Below, piece after piece: positions 9,622-21,090 of a stretch of DNA of 64,000 nucleotides. The notes under the pieces are model-generated. The model searched no databases, was not told the DNA's origin, and saw nothing but the letters and a program-made list of their open reading frames with translations. The stretch is from Paraconiothyrium sp. Pb-2020 (Eukaryota; Ascomycota; Dothideomycetes; Pleosporales; Didymosphaeriaceae): positions 3,443,768-3,507,767 of the forward strand of contig JAJUBI010000007.1 in the NCBI GenBank assembly GCA_022419385.1, given 5' to 3'. The position numbers and the translations under genes were made by a program. How positions within the stretch are numbered: the first letter of the stretch is position 1; the number at the start of each line of letters is the position of its first letter.

Positions 9622-10710
9622 TCACTGTGCAGTCTTAGCGCCCGCTAGGTGAGCGGCTGCCACCATCCCAGCTGTTTCTGGAGATGGGGATAGCATATGA
9701 GGGGCCATGACCACAAGAAACTCAATTTCTTGTGTCAACTTCTCCTCATCAACAAGTAGACTAGAACTATGGTTCCAGTTCTCGACGATTGCATCGGCTT
9801 CTCCGGGATCAAGAGGTATCAGAGCATCCTCCATGTCGATATCGTCTTCATCGTGCAGGACTTCTTCGTTCTTTGTGTCTGTATCATCGTCCACGTTGGG
9901 CAATGGCTCGCTATGGTCCGTATTCAGGTCTAGGATGTGCTCAATCAGGTCGAGATCGACGCCTATTGCGGTGTTCAGGTCTTCGCCGTCATCCCCATTC
10001 GTGCCAAATAGTTTAAGAGACGTGCAGGAGCAGCAACCAGCCAAAGCCTTCTCGTACAACGTGGGGTTGCTAAGTTCGATCAATTTGTGCTCTTCATTAA
10101 GATCCATGAACTTGAGGCGCGAGCCGTGACACGCTTTCATCTTGGTGGCTACTCCTGGGGCGAACCATGCTCCGTTCATCCAGATCTGGACCAACTTGGA
10201 TACGCCGGAGTTGAGAAGCTGATTTAGTGCAGCGGCGATCGGGTGAGATTCGTCGAGGATGGAGTCATCATACCTGTCCTGCAGGAATAACGACAGTTCA
10301 GGCGGGAACTGGATCAGAAAGGAAATATTGTCAAAGTTCGCGCCGATAGTTATGAGGGTTTGGATGGCCGTAGCTATCTCTTGCACTCGCGGGCGGATCG
10401 CGCAGCCTGCATCGATCTCAATTCCGACATCCTTGAGAAATGGCAGGTAGCGGTCGTTGACAGGCGGTAGGACTGTAGCACCTGGCACACCAAGGCACGG
10501 GAGCTTAATCACAAAGGGGTTGTTGGCGTAGAAGTGGGAGCCTGCCTCGACATGTAGCTGTTTAGATGCCCTCATGAGTGCGAGTGAGTCTGCGTTGGAA
10601 AGATCGCCTTGAAAGGCTTTGTCGTATATGCTATTTCGGACCTCCGCTGGGAGGGAAAATATCGGAACTTCGTGGGGCAAATCCATCGTGGGCGGAAGAG
10701 GTGAAGACAT
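9622..10710 (-). CDS. 2EXR / F-box-like domain protein
   Basis: Single exon, 362 aa, ATG at 10710 (a second in-frame ATG lies 8 codons on). Near the N-terminus is FSLPAEVRNSIYDKAF, followed by LALMRASKQLHVEAGSHFYA. This is the LPxEVRNxIY...L...C/SkqlxxEa...fY pattern of fungal 2EXR/F-box-like proteins, which form large families in Dothideomycetes. The C-terminal third is acidic (DDDTDTKNEE and DEDDIDMED tracts). A role as a substrate adaptor in ubiquitin ligation is suggested by analogy only. It resembles the gene at 21560-22882 in its N-terminal signature. Confidence 0.7.
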   Translation of the reverse strand: MSSPLPPTMDLPHEVPIFSLPAEVRNSIYDKAFQGDLSNADSLALMRASKQLHVEAGSHFYANNPFVIKLPCLGVPGATVLPPVNDRYLPFLKDVGIEIDAGCAIRPRVQEIATAIQTLITIGANFDNISFLIQFPPELSLFLQDRYDDSILDESHPIAAALNQLLNSGVSKLVQIWMNGAWFAPGVATKMKACHGSRLKFMDLNEEHKLIELSNPTLYEKALAGCCSCTSLKLFGTNGDDGEDLNTAIGVDLDLIEHILDLNTDHSEPLPNVDDDTDTKNEEVLHDEDDIDMEDALIPLDPGEADAIVENWNHSSSLLVDEEKLTQEIEFLVVMAPHMLSPSPETAGMVAAAHLAGAKTAQ

Positions 10711-12003
10711 ATCGCTCAGTACCAGGTCCCTTGAAATACGCTACACCCTCCAGGATATTTAGAGGGTAGGATGGAACGAGAAAAAAAGTTGAAATCTGGC
10801 TGCGGCCAGGCAGCTGCGATTTGCGCAGTGTTAGGGGTGGTGGATAGTGTGAAGCTCAGTGTGCTGTGTGACGGGTGAGAGAGCGCTGCGTGCGTGGTGC
10901 GTGAAGTATAAGGCACCTGGATGGGAGAGCCGCAACTAGGTCGCGGTCATGTAGACAAGGCGAAGTATATACACGTGACACGGCTGCGGGACGCGTTGCG
11001 CGTTCGCCCATGGTTCGCCTCGCTGCAAATTCCAGTTGTTCCAAGGTTTCCTATTGTCGAGGCTTCACTTTGGTAGCGAAGCGTGCGGTGACAGGAAAGT
11101 AACCGAGTGAACGGCGACGGCTAGACCCACTACGCTCGAAGAGGGCGCATGCATGATGCGCATGGTTCTTCCTGTTAGTTACGATGATGATGTGAATGCG
11201 ACATTCGTCGCGTTTTTGCCCTAGAATTACAACTACGATGACTGTTTGAGCAGAAGTAGGTCATGCAGTCGTGCCTAATCGGGGAGCCACGGGTCGTTTT
11301 GAGTCATGAGACGATGCTGGAGGCAGCTGTGGCGCACATGAGCAGCGCCGAAAGGTGCGGCACATCGAAAAAGGCGTTTCACATATTGACTGCAAACTCA
11401 GGTACCGTGAAATAAACCCAGCAAATGAACCAGAGTGGTGAACTCTGGAAGAGGAGCGACTTGTTGGGAGGCACGAAGTTGCGCGGTGTAAGGTTCTGCC
11501 GGAGCCGTAGCGCGCATGCCGGTACCTCGGCCGCCTGCAGCGTTCCTGGCTTTCCTCCCTCCCGGATTTGGAGGTTATCGAAGATGCCCTTGTCCCTGGC
11601 TGACCAGTTTCCCATGGCAGACTATTGGTCGGTTGGGAGGCGCAAGCTGTTCCAGGCTCCCGCAGTACCCTGTCGGATGCTGCTCGTCCACCTTGATAGT
11701 TCGCTCCTGTATCTCCCGAGCGCCTTGCTACGAGACTGCTTCTAAACTACTATACCTGCACGAGTGTACCTTACCGAAGCTGCAAATTAGTGACGTACTG
11801 AAGCTTTTCCCCGCATTGTCGATCAATATGGAGTTGCACTAAACTTTAGCCTCGACGTACATCCGGAGAAACTTTGTCTCGGTTGAATCCAAGACCGAGC
11901 CTCCTTTGCCCCTGTAAATCGGATATGGCCGCCAGAATTCCTCGGCGTCTCCAGTGTCGTGGTTCACGATCAAACTGTTGGCAACCTGTCGTCGATTGTT
12001 GCG
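10711..12003. other. Intergenic, no gene seen
   Basis: About 1.3 kb between the divergently oriented 2EXR gene (minus) and the GH78 gene (plus). It probably contains both promoters. Frames of 60-108 codons on both strands lack domain-like sequence. Confidence 0.5.
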
Positions 12004-14141
12004 ATGAACATCAAGACAGCTTATTTCGGACTGCTGTCCGCGTTTTGTCTCGCGACACAAGCAGCGCAATGCTGGCGAGAAACATCCTGTAGCGGTCCTG
12101 ATGAGACTGCTTTCCCAGGTACTCGAGTAGCAAATGACCTACTTGATGACTACTGACAAATTTCAGGCGAATGGGAGAAAAGCATATACGCGCCGTCGAC
12201 GAGGATCGTCTCTCCTGATCATGTCTTCACAACTAGAAATAGGACATCTCGCCCTTGGACAGGTTCTACGAGTCTGTCTGGCAATGGCTCGAACGTCGTG
12301 CTTGACTTTGGTCGAGAAGTGGGTGGAATTGTCTCCTTGTCGTACTCTTCGTCTGGTTCCGGCAGTCTCGGTTTGGCATTCACTGAAGCGAGCACATGGA
12401 TCGGCGAGTGGTCTGATGCTTCCAACGGGAAATTTGCTGGCAGAGACGGCGCACTCTATGCGAATTTCTCTACAGCTGGAAATGGAACCTATGTCATGCC
12501 AGACAAGGTCATGCGCGGTGGTTTCCGCTACCTGACCATTTTCCTTACCACCAACGCTGCCACCACCGTTAGCGTATCTGACATTCGGCTGGAGATCAGC
12601 TTCCAGCCTACCTGGGCTAATCTTCGGGCATATCAAGGATATTTCCATAGCGATGACGAGCTCCTTAACCGGATCTGGTACGCAGGCGCATACACATTGC
12701 AAACCAACTCAGTACCCGTCAATACTGGGCGCTGGGTGCCCATGCTTGCGAACGGTTGGGCTAACAACGGTACCCTCGGACCTGGTGACACAATTATTGT
12801 GGATGGTGCGAAGAGAGATCGCGCCGTCTGGCCAGGTGACATGGGAATTGCCGTCCCTTCAGGATTTGTAAGTATCGGAGACTTGGACAGCGTCAAGAAC
12901 GCGCTCCAGGTCATGTACAACCACCAGGTAAGATCGTTATTCCCTTCGTCGCTCCACGCCTGACAGTTGTGCAGAACAACGACGGGTCGTTTCCAGAAGC
13001 TGGTCCGCCCCTGCTGCAACAAAACAGCGATACTTATCATATGTGGACCATGATCGGGACGTACAATTACATGCTTTACAAAAATGACACAGCCTTTGTA
13101 CAGCAGAACTGGGCCAAGTACCTAAAGGCGATGACTTACATCTACGGCAAGGTGCAACCTAGCGGTCTCCTGAACTCTACCGGAACGCGCGACTGGGCTC
13201 GCTGGCAAACCGGCGGCAATCTCACCGAAGCCAATGTAATCTTGTATCACACGCTTCAGACCGGAGCCTCGCTGGCTACCTGGTTGAAAGACACCACCGG
13301 CCTAAGTGCGAAGTGGCTGCAACAGGCCGACACGCTACGAACAAACATCCAGACTCACTGCTTCGACGATACATATGGCGCCTTCAAGGACAACGCCACA
13401 GCCACGAAGTTGCACCCTCAAGACGCAAATAGCATGGCCATACTCTTCGGCGTCGTCAACGCGTCGTCTTCGACCGCATCTAGCATCTCGTCCAGGCTTA
13501 CAGAGAACTGGTCCCCCATCGGTGCAGTTGCTCCTGAGCTCCCAGACAACATCTCGCCCTTCATCTCCAGCTTTGAAATCCAAGCTCATCTTACCATTGG
13601 CGAGACAGACCGCGCTCTTGATCTCATCCGCCGCAGCTGGGGTTGGTACGCAAACCACCCCAACGGCACCGGCTCTACCGTCATCGAAGGCTACTTAGTC
13701 AACGGCACCTTTGGATATCGCTCCAGCCGCGGCTACGGCTACGACGCTTCGTATGTTTCGCACGCTCATGGCTGGAGTGCCGGACCTACGAGCGCATTGA
13801 CCGAGTATCTCGTGGGCATTGCAGTTACCAGCCCTGCAGGCAGTACGTGGACGTTGAGACCTCAGTTTGGCGACGTGAAGAATGCTGAAGCTGGGTTCGT
13901 GACTGGTCTGGGCAAGTTCGTTGCGAAGCGCTCGAGGTACGCGGGTGGATATCGAGTTATTGTTGACACTCCAACTGGAACAACGGGTGAGGTGAGCTTG
14001 CCTGTTTTCACGAAGGGGAGGATACCGGATGTGAAGGTCAATGGTACGAAACTGGCTTCTGGCCGTCTGGAGAGCAATGATCGCGTGGCTTTCTCGCTGA
14101 AAGGAGGACACTGGCAGATCATTGTAAGCGAAGGTTATTAA
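12004..14141 (+). CDS. Secreted GH78-type alpha-L-rhamnosidase (six-hairpin glycosidase)
   Basis: Three exons, 12004-12118, 12167-12927 and 12975-14141, give 680 aa. Introns of 48 and 47 bp have GTACTC...TTCAG and GTAAGA...GCAG ends. The ATG at 12004 gives a signal peptide (MNIKTAYFGLLSAFCLATQA). A beta-sandwich region follows (NVVLDFGREVGGI), then the (alpha/alpha)6 barrel with DRAVWPGDMGI, TGTRDWARWQTGG and YVSHAHGWSAGPTSALTEYL, and a C-terminal beta domain ending GGHWQIIVSEGY. This is the fungal GH78 layout; length is normal and N-glycosylation sequons are many. The enzyme would release terminal L-rhamnose from rhamnogalacturonan or plant glycosides outside the cell. A GH28 enzyme 1.6 kb downstream fits the same substrate. 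Confidence 0.85.
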
Positions 14142-14393
14142 ATGTTTCGTAGATTCTCGCAAGATCATAAGGCAACATGTTAAAGTGCCCGGCTTTTGTC
14201 GTCCCTGTACCGTTTCTGCCATCTGACTCATCGCAGTGCAGTACTCACGACGAGCTAAGCCTTGCACTCAAGGTGCACTCTCCACCACGCGCCCGAGAAG
14301 CAGTCATATATTGCACTTCCAAGATATTCATCCCTTGTAGTAACAGACTTACAAAGCGTAGCGTTGTCTGCTTATATTGGCATATCACTACGG

Positions 14394-15351
14394 TCACGAA
14401 AGTATGAGCCGCTTGAGGCAGCCAGCGAGCTTCTCCGGCTGCTCGAGCGACAAGCTATGTCCGCAACCGTCGAAGATCTCCGAGACGACCACGTTGTCAG
14501 ACACCATCCGCATTTGCTCTTCTACAATGGGTCCAAAGAACCTCCAATACTGTTAGCTAGGTTTTCCCGAGAAACAAAAGCAACACTTACTCCGGTGCGC
14601 CAACCGTCATCACAGGACACTTCAGCTTCCCCTTCCCAACAATCCCCTCCTCCACCTCCACATTCACCCAATGCGCCCTATACGTCTCCAAAATCCCCCT
14701 CAACCCCCCGGGCGCCTTCGAACACCTCACCCACTCATCCACCGCCTCCTGCTCGAGACAATTCGCATTATAACACTCTGCCTTCATAAAGTGCGTCCAG
14801 AACGCCTCTTCGCGGCCCTGGATCAACATCTCAGGCACATGCGGCATCCACAGGAAAGGTATATGCCAGTTCCACACGCCCGTCTGGTTATACTGGCCAG
14901 CGATGTTCTCGCGCGTGAAGAAAGACTGCCTGGTAAGGCGCTCGCTCAGCACCATCTCGCAGAAACTCAGATGCGTAACGCGCTCCGGGTACAGGCCTGC
15001 GAGGCAGAAGCCGAACGTGGCGCCGCGGTCTTCGCTGTGGATGGCGAACTTGGTGTGGCCGAGGTGGTCCATGAGGGAGATCATGTCTTTGGCGTTGGTG
15101 GCGCCGTCGTAGCCATCCGAGGCGGGGGGCTTGTCGGTTGCGCCGAAGCCGCGGAGGTCGGGGGCGACGATGGTGAAGTGTGGCGTTAGATGGGGTGTTA
15201 TTTTGTACCAGTAGTAGTGGGTTTTGGGGGTGCCATGGAGAAGGAGCAGAGGTGGGCCGGCGCCGGCGGTGATGTAGTGGAGGCGGATGCCATTCACGCG
15301 AGCGAGGCCATGGGTAACAGGGGTTTTGTTGTGGTCGTGTGTTTCAGGCAT
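14394..15351 (-). CDS. Alpha/beta hydrolase, epoxide hydrolase / haloacetate dehalogenase-like
   Basis: Two exons, 15351-14591 and 14541-14394, give 302 aa. The 49 bp intron (14590-14542) starts GTAAGT, has GCTAAC and ends at TTGGAG; this acceptor, not the nearer CAG, keeps the frame and yields APEFFGPIVEEQ. The fold starts with LHYITAGAGPPLLLLHG (oxyanion HG), then PDLRGFGATDKP. The nucleophile region IHSEDRGATFG matches the HDRG box of Asp-nucleophile hydrolases, and GCGHSLSLEQP supplies the C-terminal catalytic His. There is no signal peptide, so it is probably cytosolic. Family members open epoxides or cleave carbon-halogen bonds; the substrate cannot be read from sequence. It sits between two pectin-degrading enzyme genes, but the link is only positional. 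Confidence 0.82.
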
Positions 15352-15740
15352 GGTTTTGGGTGCTGCTTCTTCTATGTAAGATCCAGCGCAAGGAGGATAG
15401 AAATTGATGTCAATCAGGGCATCGGAGGACGATTGTTTAAGGGGCGTTCGCGCTAGGATTTGCCCAATTCGGTCGTAGGATGGTCACTCTGTATATGTAG
15501 TGGAAGTAGACTCGATATCTAATTTTACTTGGTGGTTCTAGACCGGAGCTCTACCTCGCTACGCCAGTTCGCGTAACCCGGAGAGGTTGTGGAGCTGAGG
15601 AGAATGCGCAACTGGATGTAATGACGTCATCAATTCGTCCACGGTCCGCGAGCCATTCGGCTCTACATCTTCCACATTGTGATGTATGTCGTTGTTGAAG
15701 AAGTTGCATTGAATACTGAAACAACTGACTCCTTTCTTCT
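15352..15740. other. Intergenic, no gene seen
   Basis: The 389 bp between the hydrolase start and the GH28 stop. It should hold the hydrolase promoter and the GH28 3' UTR. Confidence 0.5.
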
Positions 15741-17132
15741 CTAACACTCTCCCGTTGCACTTCCACCTTCACATACCTTGCCAGTGCATTTCCAACCCTT
15801 CGCATCTGCCACATTACCACATAGGTAGCTATCAGCAGCTGACCCATTCGACAGCTTCAGATCGATATTCTCCAAAGTAATATCAGTACACGGCTTCTCC
15901 GCGCTGCATTGGAAGCTCGCCACCCTGCTAGATTTGCTCGTACCCTTCATCCCATCGATTCCAACATCTCTGATCTGGAATTGAGAATTAGTACAGTTAC
16001 CAACCCCAGGTGCACCGCTAAAGCGCGTGCATTGGCTGATAGCGAAAGCGGCACCTCTCAATCCCTCCACCGTGAGATTCTTCAGATACAAATCCTCCGC
16101 AAACCCAATGCCACCGCCGCCGCCATTTGGTGGATACCCGTTCTGATCGGCCGTCCAAGTCTTCACGTAGAAGGCGTGTAGCGTGTTAACGTACTGAATA
16201 TTCTCCGCGCGAAGATTCTGGATCGTCTCGAAGTGGCCGAAATACTGGCCAATGGAGCCAATCGCGATGCCTAGGCCGTTGTAGAATTTGCTATCGAGGA
16301 TGGAGATGTTGGTGCTGTTTGCTTTGATAGCGATGCTATCGTCGCCATTGTACACAGTCCAATTCCTCATGGTTATATTGGAGGAAAATATGGTGTTTGC
16401 TCCGTCGGTGTTCGCTTGAACGTGGGTCAGCGACCTTGCAGAAGGCGAGACGAAAGGGAAAACATACAGCTTGATACCACATTTCCAGTATTGTTGACCA
16501 GAATGTCTTCCAGGACACTGTTGTGCGAGTTGATGATTGACATTGTCCACATTTGGCTTCGGAAGAAGCTAAGTCCTTTGATGACGGAGTTGGTAAGTCC
16601 ATTGAAAGTTATTTGGTGCGGACGACCTGGGTAGTTGGATGTATTTGGCTGCTTCTTGATCCATTGATACCAATAATCGCCATTCCCATCTAAATTCCCG
16701 GAGCCGTGCCCGTCGATGCGCACATTGTTACCGGAGAGCACGAAGGCGGTCGATTGGTTTTGATAACCGACCGGCAACGAATGGTTGAGCCAGTATGAGA
16801 TATTTGTACTCCACTGCAGGTATGATTAGCATCGGCCTATCTCGAATGATGCGGGTACTCACCAATAGTTTCCCCCGAATATCGACGTCGACATTGTCGA
16901 GGCCCGTGATGTTCAACACCGAATTGACGTAATAGGTAGATGCGTTGAACACTACATTTCCGCCGTGGTTGCATCTCGAGAATGCAGATCGAATTGCAGG
17001 TGCATCATCCGTGAGATTTGTGCCGCTCGCCGCAACTGTGCATACTTTCGACTTGCCTCCTGATTTGCCTGTGAAAGACGCAGCATTGGTTGCTGAGAAG
17101 AACGCAAGGGGGAGGAGAGTAAAGTACCGCAT
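15741..17132 (-). CDS. Secreted GH28 exo-acting polygalacturonase / rhamnogalacturonan hydrolase-like
   Basis: Three exons, 17132-16863, 16813-16468 and 16414-15741, give 429 aa. Introns of 49 and 53 bp end in TGCAG and TTCAAG. The ATG at 17132 begins a signal peptide (MRYFTLLPLAFFSATNAASF). The right-handed beta-helix carries NTDG (about 207-210), GDDS (about 229-232) and YVKTW, the counterpart of the RIK box. The usual GHG box is replaced by GLG at about 252-254 (GLGIAIGSIGQ). Loss of this His, together with SQCTRFSGAPG and a C-terminal Cys-rich block, points to an exo-type subgroup rather than a classical endopolygalacturonase. Many N-glycosylation sequons are present. It would attack homogalacturonan or rhamnogalacturonan ends outside the cell. 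Confidence 0.85.
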
Positions 17133-17667
17133 CGTAGCTATGAAGAACTTCACACAAGTTCTGTCAACTTCCTGGGGATGCGCTACTAAACATCCTCCTG
17201 CACTATATCTACATCTTGGAGCACCAACAACGATTGTGGGGACTCCGGGATGCGGGGATCGATTACCCGAGTTCGCGTGCGAAAACTGTAGTCTTTCCGC
17301 ATTCACTAGCAGGGGCTGTAGATGACATGCACGATCTTTCTCGGCGCCGGACGATCATCACACCGAAACAAAGATCGCAGCCTAAACAGGGAGAATTCAT
17401 TGCGAGATGGAGGAGATGTATCGCTTGTTCTACTCCTACGTCGGCAGGGATGCCTATTCCGTTGCTTAGATGACATCCTCCGGGTGAAAGGTACGTGAGG
17501 CGCCTAGCTACTGGACAGTTGAATTCCCTTTTTTGCAACCCTCTAATCTTTCAGCAGTAGTGGTGCATCTAAAGCTGATGTATGCGACTATGGATGAGGT
17601 ATATTATGCACCTATAATACGCGACAATTTCGTGATATCTATGCCTCAGCCGCGCTGTCCCGGGTTC
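17133..17667. other. Intergenic, no gene seen
   Basis: 535 bp between the GH28 start and the next minus-strand stop. It is the likely GH28 promoter; no convincing coding frame. Confidence 0.5.
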
Positions 17668-18702
17668 TCAGCAAAACTCCATTACCACATACCATCTCAC
17701 TAGGCTTCCTATCAAAAATGCCCAGCCCCCCGCCATAGCAGAAGCTGCTGCGGCTACCTCATCTTTCTGGATCTCGAAGAACCCCGCCATCATGAACCAA
17801 AAACCACCTGTGGCATTCAGGGTTGCTCCCTGCCAATCGGGATCTGCTATCTTCGGAATGTACCACTTGTCCTGTTCACTTATAGCAAGCATAGCATTCG
17901 CGACGAGGAATAGAAACCCATGAATGACCTGGGGTCCGAATACGATGGAAGCGAACAATGGCGATTCTTCAGAAACGATTCCGGGAAAATCAACAATGCC
18001 TGCGAACATGAAGATCACGCCGCCAAAGAGGACTATGAGTCCGGCTTGGAACGCGAGGCTCGTAGTCGACAGTTCAATCAGTTTGGTCTTCGATGGCAAC
18101 CATTTGAACTCTGGAGAGCCGAGCAATGCAGGTTTGTACGTCACTGCTCTGAGGTCCTCCTTCGATGTCTCGAGCGTCCCGCGGTCCGCGTTCAGGGCGC
18201 CAAACACATCGAAGATGCCGGCTGCGAAGAACAGTATCGAACCGATCAACACTGTCGCGGGTACAGCCACGGTATCTTCTGTTTCAAATGCTGTTTCGGG
18301 GGCAGTGCGAGGGAGGAGGTCGAAGAAGGCGTTGATGACGAGGTCGAGACTTCCAAGCGCAAACACAACCGCAACGAGATAGATGGGATCGCGGTAAGGA
18401 AATCTGGTAAGCATCTTGCGTATGCGAGAGCTTACAGTCTCTTCATCGTCAAAGTCCATGAATGATTGCTTGTCGTTCGCATCGACGCTTGGATCCAGTT
18501 TGCTTTGTTTCGTTGTCACGATGGCGCGCTCCTTTTCGCAATCTTCTCGATGCTGTATATGGTCTACTTTTTTGAACTCGCGTAGCTTTTCGGTATCCAT
18601 GGGGCGACGCTCAAGCGCGTGAGAAGGTTGCATCCCAGGTGGCCGCATGTGCATCACTGATGCGCGAACATACGCGCTGCGTATTGTTGCGGAGGCGTTC
18701 AT
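17668..18702 (-). CDS. Multi-pass integral membrane protein, unknown function
   Basis: Single exon, 344 aa, ATG at 18702. The first ~100 residues are hydrophilic and charged (KLREFKKVDHIQHREDCEKE), ending in FPYRDPIYLVAVVF. About six hydrophobic spans follow: YLVAVVFALGSLDLVINAFF, VPATVLIGSILFFAAGIFDV, LAFQAGLIVLFGGVIFMFAG, VIHGFLFLVANAML, a GGFWFMMAGFF span, and the C-terminal AGGWAFLIGSLVRWYVVMEF. The glycine-rich spans recur as paired helices, suggesting an internal duplication. No transporter motif is evident. It looks like a conserved fungal membrane protein of undefined role. Codon use resembles its neighbours. Confidence 0.72.
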   Translation of the reverse strand: MNASATIRSAYVRASVMHMRPPGMQPSHALERRPMDTEKLREFKKVDHIQHREDCEKERAIVTTKQSKLDPSVDANDKQSFMDFDDEETVSSRIRKMLTRFPYRDPIYLVAVVFALGSLDLVINAFFDLLPRTAPETAFETEDTVAVPATVLIGSILFFAAGIFDVFGALNADRGTLETSKEDLRAVTYKPALLGSPEFKWLPSKTKLIELSTTSLAFQAGLIVLFGGVIFMFAGIVDFPGIVSEESPLFASIVFGPQVIHGFLFLVANAMLAISEQDKWYIPKIADPDWQGATLNATGGFWFMMAGFFEIQKDEVAAAASAMAGGWAFLIGSLVRWYVVMEFC

Positions 18703-19467
18703 GATGATAATTAGAGATTAAGAATAAGAGGGCACCTAATGATGCAGTGCAGAATGAGAAAGAAAATACAGCGCTCTCAAAGCACCTATTATCGAACCCT
18801 GGGACGGAAGGAAAGCTGACCTCTTCAAGAGATGAAGACGTATCCATTGCACCGCATGGCGTTTATGTACCACAGCGCGCAAACATAACACATCATTCCA
18901 GATTTAGTGTATTTGGAAGACATGGTACCAAGACTGTCGGACCCTCTCTTAAGATGTTTATCGTGTTTAAGCTTTATCGGACCGCTTAGAACCCGCCGGA
19001 TCTGTCTAGAAACGGAAGCTATTTTGTGGAGCCTTCCGATTACGCGCTGAGTCTTGACCAGGGGTGATCCACATTTTAGGACGCCGAAGATCATGGCTGT
19101 TGCATGTGAGGCTCCGCATTTGAAACCGGAAATCATGTTTCCTGGTAGGCGTTGCGCCACGCAGGGGTGGGGGTCACGTTTCAAAACTACAACACTGAGA
19201 TATAGTTTTGGCGGCTTGCAACACCAACCACAGCGAAGCGAGTTTAAGATGATTCGGATACAATGTGAGAATCAGGATGGATGATAAGGGCTCAAACATG
19301 TTTATCGAAAGACGGTGCAGAAGCATGTGAAAGGCGGCTGGAACAAGTTGACCTGCGATTGCGCCACACAACGTCTGTTGCGCACAACGACTGATAAGAC
19401 TTCGATGCATTGATGTCGACCTCATTGAGACGAAGTGATGCACAGAAATTTGAGTTCCTGGGTACAT
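18703..19467. other. Intergenic, no gene seen
   Basis: 765 bp between two minus-strand genes. Short frames on both strands look random. Confidence 0.5.
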
Positions 19468-21090
19468 TTAAGGTACAGATAATGGCCAATCGTGGGACCA
19501 ATCTTTCTTCCAAAGCCAGAAGAATCCCTCACGTCTTCGCATTAACATGCCGGTAGGAATGTGGGTGCCGGTATCCACCTCAAAAGGCCCCGTAATGCCA
19601 AATGGCGTTATAGCTCCCCGGTATCTCCACGTCGCTCCTTCACGCGAGTAATGGGGTGCATGCAAGCGGTCCGCATATAGCTTCTTCAGCCATACTTCGC
19701 CGTTCGCCGAAACGGTTCCCTCCAAGGTGAATGCACCCCACCCATCCTTCCCAGTAGAACTGGAGATCAAACCAACGATCTCCGTGGCATATGGAGGGTG
19801 CGGGGTCGTGACTATGAAGTTGATCCCTTCGAGAGGCGGCGGTATGTTGTGACCATCGAGACCTCCAAGGTCTTTACTCCATCCAAGCCACTCGCCGGTG
19901 AAATAATCAACAAGCTGTGAATCATCCAGGCAGCATCTGACGAAAGTGTCGACAGGCGTCCGGAACGGAATGGGGGTGCCCAGAGTGGCCGCAAATGGGA
20001 GGCGGTGTACCGAGGGGAAAGGCGTGTGGTTCGATCGGTGATAATACCAGACCTGAAACATCAACCGCATTATGAGTGAATAGCGATCGTCAAGATCAAA
20101 GTCGCGTATTCTCCACGTCTCCATCAGCAGCCAGTCCATTTGCTCCCAGATGCAGTAACTCCAAGGGTCCGGCAAGCAAAACTGCTCACGGATATCCTCT
20201 TGATCATCCGCAGAACCCGCTGCTATAGATGGCTTGGTTTCCATCCATATCAACAGCAGTGTAAGCATGCAGAATCCGGCAGTCATGTATTCCGAAGAAC
20301 AGGGGTTTCTTATTGGGCATTCGTCGGTACGATACTCCCATTGAGCGTCCGGCTCAAATAGTAAACTTTGAAGTGTCCACGGCTTCAGTTCTAAGCTTGA
20401 CATATGACCAAGTGCAATTAGCTGTGGGAGCCCTAGGGTTTGTCGGTTACTTGATCCATGGGAAAGAGGGACGCGTGCTAGGTTTTGTAGTTCCCGGAAG
20501 GACTCACATTCAATCCAACGTTCCTTAGTCCAACGTTGCGACAAATCCCTAGACTGGTGTTCGACACTCACGTTGAAGCATTGCTGCGCTCTCTCTACCG
20601 CAAATGCGATGCGAGCACTATCCGATGCTGAAATGTTATGGAAGACTTCGACACGCGGCCAGTTCAACAACCATTCTCGATGCTGTACAACTCTTTGCTG
20701 AACAAGATCGGGACCCCAATCATCGAAGTCCCACTCGTCTTCTACCTCCGTGTCTTCCTGTGGCTCTGGGTGCCACTCGTCTTCGCTGTCTAATTCGGTT
20801 GTTGTCGCAGAACTGAAGAAACTCTGATCCAAGTGTTCAATCTGTCGCCAAGCACATCCTTCACAATCACATTTCAGCAGCTCCAAAAGATTGGTGTATC
20901 GGTCCTCGTGAACAGCTTTGATGGCGTTATGCTTGAATATAATCTTGTCGTAACAAGTTGCGTATAGGCGACGGTTCAAGAAGCACAGGGTTAGAATCGA
21001 GGAACATGGCAGGAAAGAGGTGACACGATGAAGCACTTCAGCAGGCAGGAGGTCGAGCTTTAGAATATCGTTCGACAAGAATGCTTCCAT
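19468..21090 (-). CDS. F-box protein
   Basis: Single exon, 540 aa from the ATG at 21090 (MEAFLSNDILKLDLLPAEVL). An upstream in-frame ATG at 21234 would add 48 basic residues; I prefer the shorter form because the F-box then sits near the N-terminus, as is usual. F-box: LDLLPAEVLHRVTSFLPCSS then LTLCFLNRRLYATCYDKI. Next comes a CDCEGCAW cluster (possibly metal-binding), an acidic stretch (DSEDEWHPEPQED) and a C-terminal domain rich in Trp and Gly (GKDGWGAFTLEGTVSANGEV, FFWLWKKDWSHDW). The expected role is recruiting a substrate to an SCF ubiquitin ligase via Skp1. The substrate is unknown. Confidence 0.75.
   Translation of the reverse strand: MEAFLSNDILKLDLLPAEVLHRVTSFLPCSSILTLCFLNRRLYATCYDKIIFKHNAIKAVHEDRYTNLLELLKCDCEGCAWRQIEHLDQSFFSSATTTELDSEDEWHPEPQEDTEVEDEWDFDDWGPDLVQQRVVQHREWLLNWPRVEVFHNISASDSARIAFAVERAQQCFNVSVEHQSRDLSQRWTKERWIECESFRELQNLARVPLSHGSSNRQTLGLPQLIALGHMSSLELKPWTLQSLLFEPDAQWEYRTDECPIRNPCSSEYMTAGFCMLTLLLIWMETKPSIAAGSADDQEDIREQFCLPDPWSYCIWEQMDWLLMETWRIRDFDLDDRYSLIMRLMFQVWYYHRSNHTPFPSVHRLPFAATLGTPIPFRTPVDTFVRCCLDDSQLVDYFTGEWLGWSKDLGGLDGHNIPPPLEGINFIVTTPHPPYATEIVGLISSSTGKDGWGAFTLEGTVSANGEVWLKKLYADRLHAPHYSREGATWRYRGAITPFGITGPFEVDTGTHIPTGMLMRRREGFFWLWKKDWSHDWPLSVP

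Noticed and set aside
11379..11615. 78-codon minus-strand ATG frame in the GH78 upstream region
   Set aside because: No domain, no splice partner and an overlapping plus-strand frame of similar length; likely chance.
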